Below, piece by piece: positions 62,626 to 64,000 of a DNA stretch of 64,000 nt. Within the stretch, counting starts at the first letter, position 1. The number at the start of each line of letters is the position of its first letter. The stretch is from Roseibium sp. MMSF_3544 (lineage in GTDB: Bacteria > Pseudomonadota > Alphaproteobacteria > Rhizobiales > Stappiaceae). The notes beneath the pieces are model-generated. The model saw only the letters and a list, made by a program, of their open reading frames with translations, was not told where the DNA came from and did no database searches. The stretch is taken from positions 62,001 to 126,000 of the forward strand of contig NZ_JASHKA010000017.1 in assembly GCF_030732845.1 (NCBI RefSeq). The letters are read 5' to 3'. The position numbers were made by a program, and so were the translations under genes.

Positions 62626-64000
62626 TTACAAAAGCGCTTCGCGTGCGAGCTCGGCGGTTTTTTCAGCATCGCCGCCGGCGTCGATCTCCGTCCAGGTCAT
62701 CCGGCCCAGCTCATAGGAGGTCTGCTTGTCGACAATGTCCGCCGTTGCGTCCGAGGCGTCGTCGGCACGGTGCGTCACCCGCTCTTTCAACACCGCGGCA
62801 GGCGCGGCGAGCCAGAGGCCCGAAAAGTCGGCCTCAACCCTTTGCGCAATCTCCTGGATCTTGACCCGCTCGTTTTCGGCTGCAAACACCGCATCGAATA
62901 TGGCCGAGTGCCCGGCGGCAAGCACGGTCTGAACCGTCTTGTCGATGGCTTTGTAGACGCGATTGGAAGCTTCAAGGGTGTAGGCCTCGGGCGGCGCTTT
63001 TTCGGTTTCCGGTATGTCGAGCAAACGCTTGCGCATGACATCGGTGCGCAGAATGCGCGCGCCCGGAGCGCGGCCAATGTCCGGCGCCAGCTCGTGGGCA
63101 AGCGTGGTCTTGCCGGTTCCGGAAAGCCCGCCAATGGCAACCAGATCCGGCCGCGACGGCTCCAGAAACGCCTGGGCAAATCTGAAATAGGTGCGCGCCT
63201 GGCCCTTCAGGACGTCCATCTGGACCATGTCCGACTGGGCCAGTGCCGAGCTGGCGGCGATCTTGGAGCGGATAGCTGCGCGCATCATCAGGTAGAAGGG
63301 CAGTGCGGCCAGTCCTTCCGGATGTGTGTCCAGCCGGCTGAGGTCCAGATACTTGTTAAAAACCCGGTTAGCGGCGCGCGGTTGCCCGCGTTCCCATAAG
63401 TCCATGAGCAGGAATGCGAGATCGTAAAGAACGTCCCCAGTCGCGATTGCGTCGGAAAATTCGACAGCATCGAAGAGGACGGGTTCCTCATCGATCAGGA
63501 CGATGTTGCGCAGATGCGCGTCGCCGTGGCAGCGCCGGACAAGGCCTTGTTCCCCACGTTTGAAGATCAGGTCCTTAAGTGAGCCCAGCACGGATCTGGA
63601 CTGTTCCGTCAGATGACGCACGTCTTCGGCTGGAAACAGATCCGGGTGCTCATGAAACGCGGCATCGTTCTGCTCCACATAAGATGCCAATTCTTCGTAA
63701 AAACCGATACCACTGCGAAGCGGGGCCTCCGCATGCGCGGCAACCATCATCTTCGCGAGGCTGTCCGACAGCGCGTCGGGAAACGGTGCCCTGGACGCAA
63801 GCACGTCGAGTTCGTTCCGCCGTTCGAACCGGTTCATTTCGATGGTCCACTCGACGGGGTCGCCGGCACCGTCAAGGCAGAGGCGACCGTCCGATTCGCG
63901 CGTGACGGGCAGAGCCTTACGATAGATCTGCGGCGCGTTCGGGCGGTTGAAGGTAATTTCCGCCTTGCAGGCCTCTTCGCGCAGCGCCAGTGTCGAATAG
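62626..64000 (-). CDS. APH-like kinase / P-loop ATPase fusion (5' end outside window)
   Basis: The frame is open to the right edge, and the residues beyond 63837 (LALREEACKAEITFNRPNAP, then LPVTRESDGRL) match the family, so the N-terminus is outside. An aminoglycoside phosphotransferase-like half has CHGDAHLRNIVLIDEEPVLFDAVEF (catalytic Asp and Asn). A C-terminal P-loop kinase half follows, with GGLSGTGKTTLAHEL as Walker A. Such two-domain proteins are widespread; they are unlikely to give aminoglycoside resistance, and their true substrate is unknown. Confidence 0.9.
   Translation of the reverse strand, partial: YSTLALREEACKAEITFNRPNAPQIYRKALPVTRESDGRLCLDGAGDPVEWTIEMNRFERRNELDVLASRAPFPDALSDSLAKMMVAAHAEAPLRSGIGFYEELASYVEQNDAAFHEHPDLFPAEDVRHLTEQSRSVLGSLKDLIFKRGEQGLVRRCHGDAHLRNIVLIDEEPVLFDAVEFSDAIATGDVLYDLAFLLMDLWERGQPRAANRVFNKYLDLSRLDTHPEGLAALPFYLMMRAAIRSKIAASSALAQSDMVQMDVLKGQARTYFRFAQAFLEPSRPDLVAIGGLSGTGKTTLAHELAPDIGRAPGARILRTDVMRKRLLDIPETEKAPPEAYTLEASNRVYKAIDKTVQTVLAAGHSAIFDAVFAAENERVKIQEIAQRVEADFSGLWLAAPAAVLKERVTHRADDASDATADIVDKQTSYELGRMTWTEIDAGGDAEKTAELAREALL

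Noticed and set aside
62626-64000. Aminoglycoside resistance gene
   Set aside because: Although the fold is APH-like, the fusion to a P-loop kinase is a separate family not known for resistance.

Overview
The window is about 60% GC chromosomal DNA from an alphaproteobacterium. Indicators are a PdhS/PleC-type histidine kinase, an Irr-type iron box, a tRNA-His with the alphaproteobacterial acceptor end (G1:U72, A73, no extra G-1), two PHB-granule phasins with a PhaR-like box, and a DUF6460 protein. The overall gene set resembles marine Hyphomicrobiales of the Stappiaceae (Roseibium/Labrenzia); that genus-level guess is inference only. No phage, plasmid, transposase or CRISPR is visible. Accessory DNA is limited to short intergenic palindromic repeats.

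Layout. 1-4 kb: end of a degenerate REC + HD-GYP protein, a 37-bp inverted repeat pair, a family 2 glycosyltransferase, and a GH13 alpha-glucosidase under a perfect LacI-type operator. 4.4-8 kb: SCP-x-like thiolase, a small membrane protein, repeat-rich spacers, and a secreted protein of unknown function. 8.3-13.1 kb: assimilatory sulfate reduction operon cysG-DUF2849-cysI-cysH-DUF934. 13.5-17 kb: periplasmic molybdenum hydroxylase pair with a divergent TetR regulator and two dyad operators between them. 17-22 kb: fused MFS/spermidine-synthase-like protein, a CreBC-like two-component system, and an unlisted 57-codon basic small gene in front of it. 22-25 kb: MAPEG protein, then an ECF42-type sigma factor with its YCII (DGPF) partner and a VOC protein.

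25-35 kb is a putrescine/polyamine module. It has a class III aminotransferase and a gamma-glutamylputrescine synthetase-like enzyme on one strand. A FadR-type GntR regulator follows, and divergent from it a second glutamine-synthetase-like enzyme and a complete PotFGHI importer. The same GTGATCAC core lies at both candidate promoters. 35-39 kb: FemAB/CelD-like acyltransferase, DUF6460 protein, an orphan protein and the ScoAB CoA-transferase. 39-44 kb: a short FtsH with HEMGH, and a ferric-iron permease and binding protein behind a strong Irr-like box, without their ATPase.

44-50 kb: a 1546-residue PdhS-like kinase with very long acidic linkers, two phasins and tRNA-His. 50.8-55.9 kb: a 1694-residue type I-secreted RTX protein that contains seven FG-GAP-like repeats, probably a complete beta-propeller. 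56-64 kb: ordinary metabolic and transport genes (aldehyde dehydrogenase, GNAT, pirin, DUF3291, TauE/SafE, AzlCD) and a truncated kinase/P-loop fusion at the right edge.

I do not see a clearly new defence or mobile system. The points most worth a second look are the propeller-bearing RTX protein, the acidic PdhS-like kinase, the double GntR sites of the polyamine module, the candidate small RNA upstream of the alpha-glucosidase, and the small gene upstream of the CreBC-like pair.
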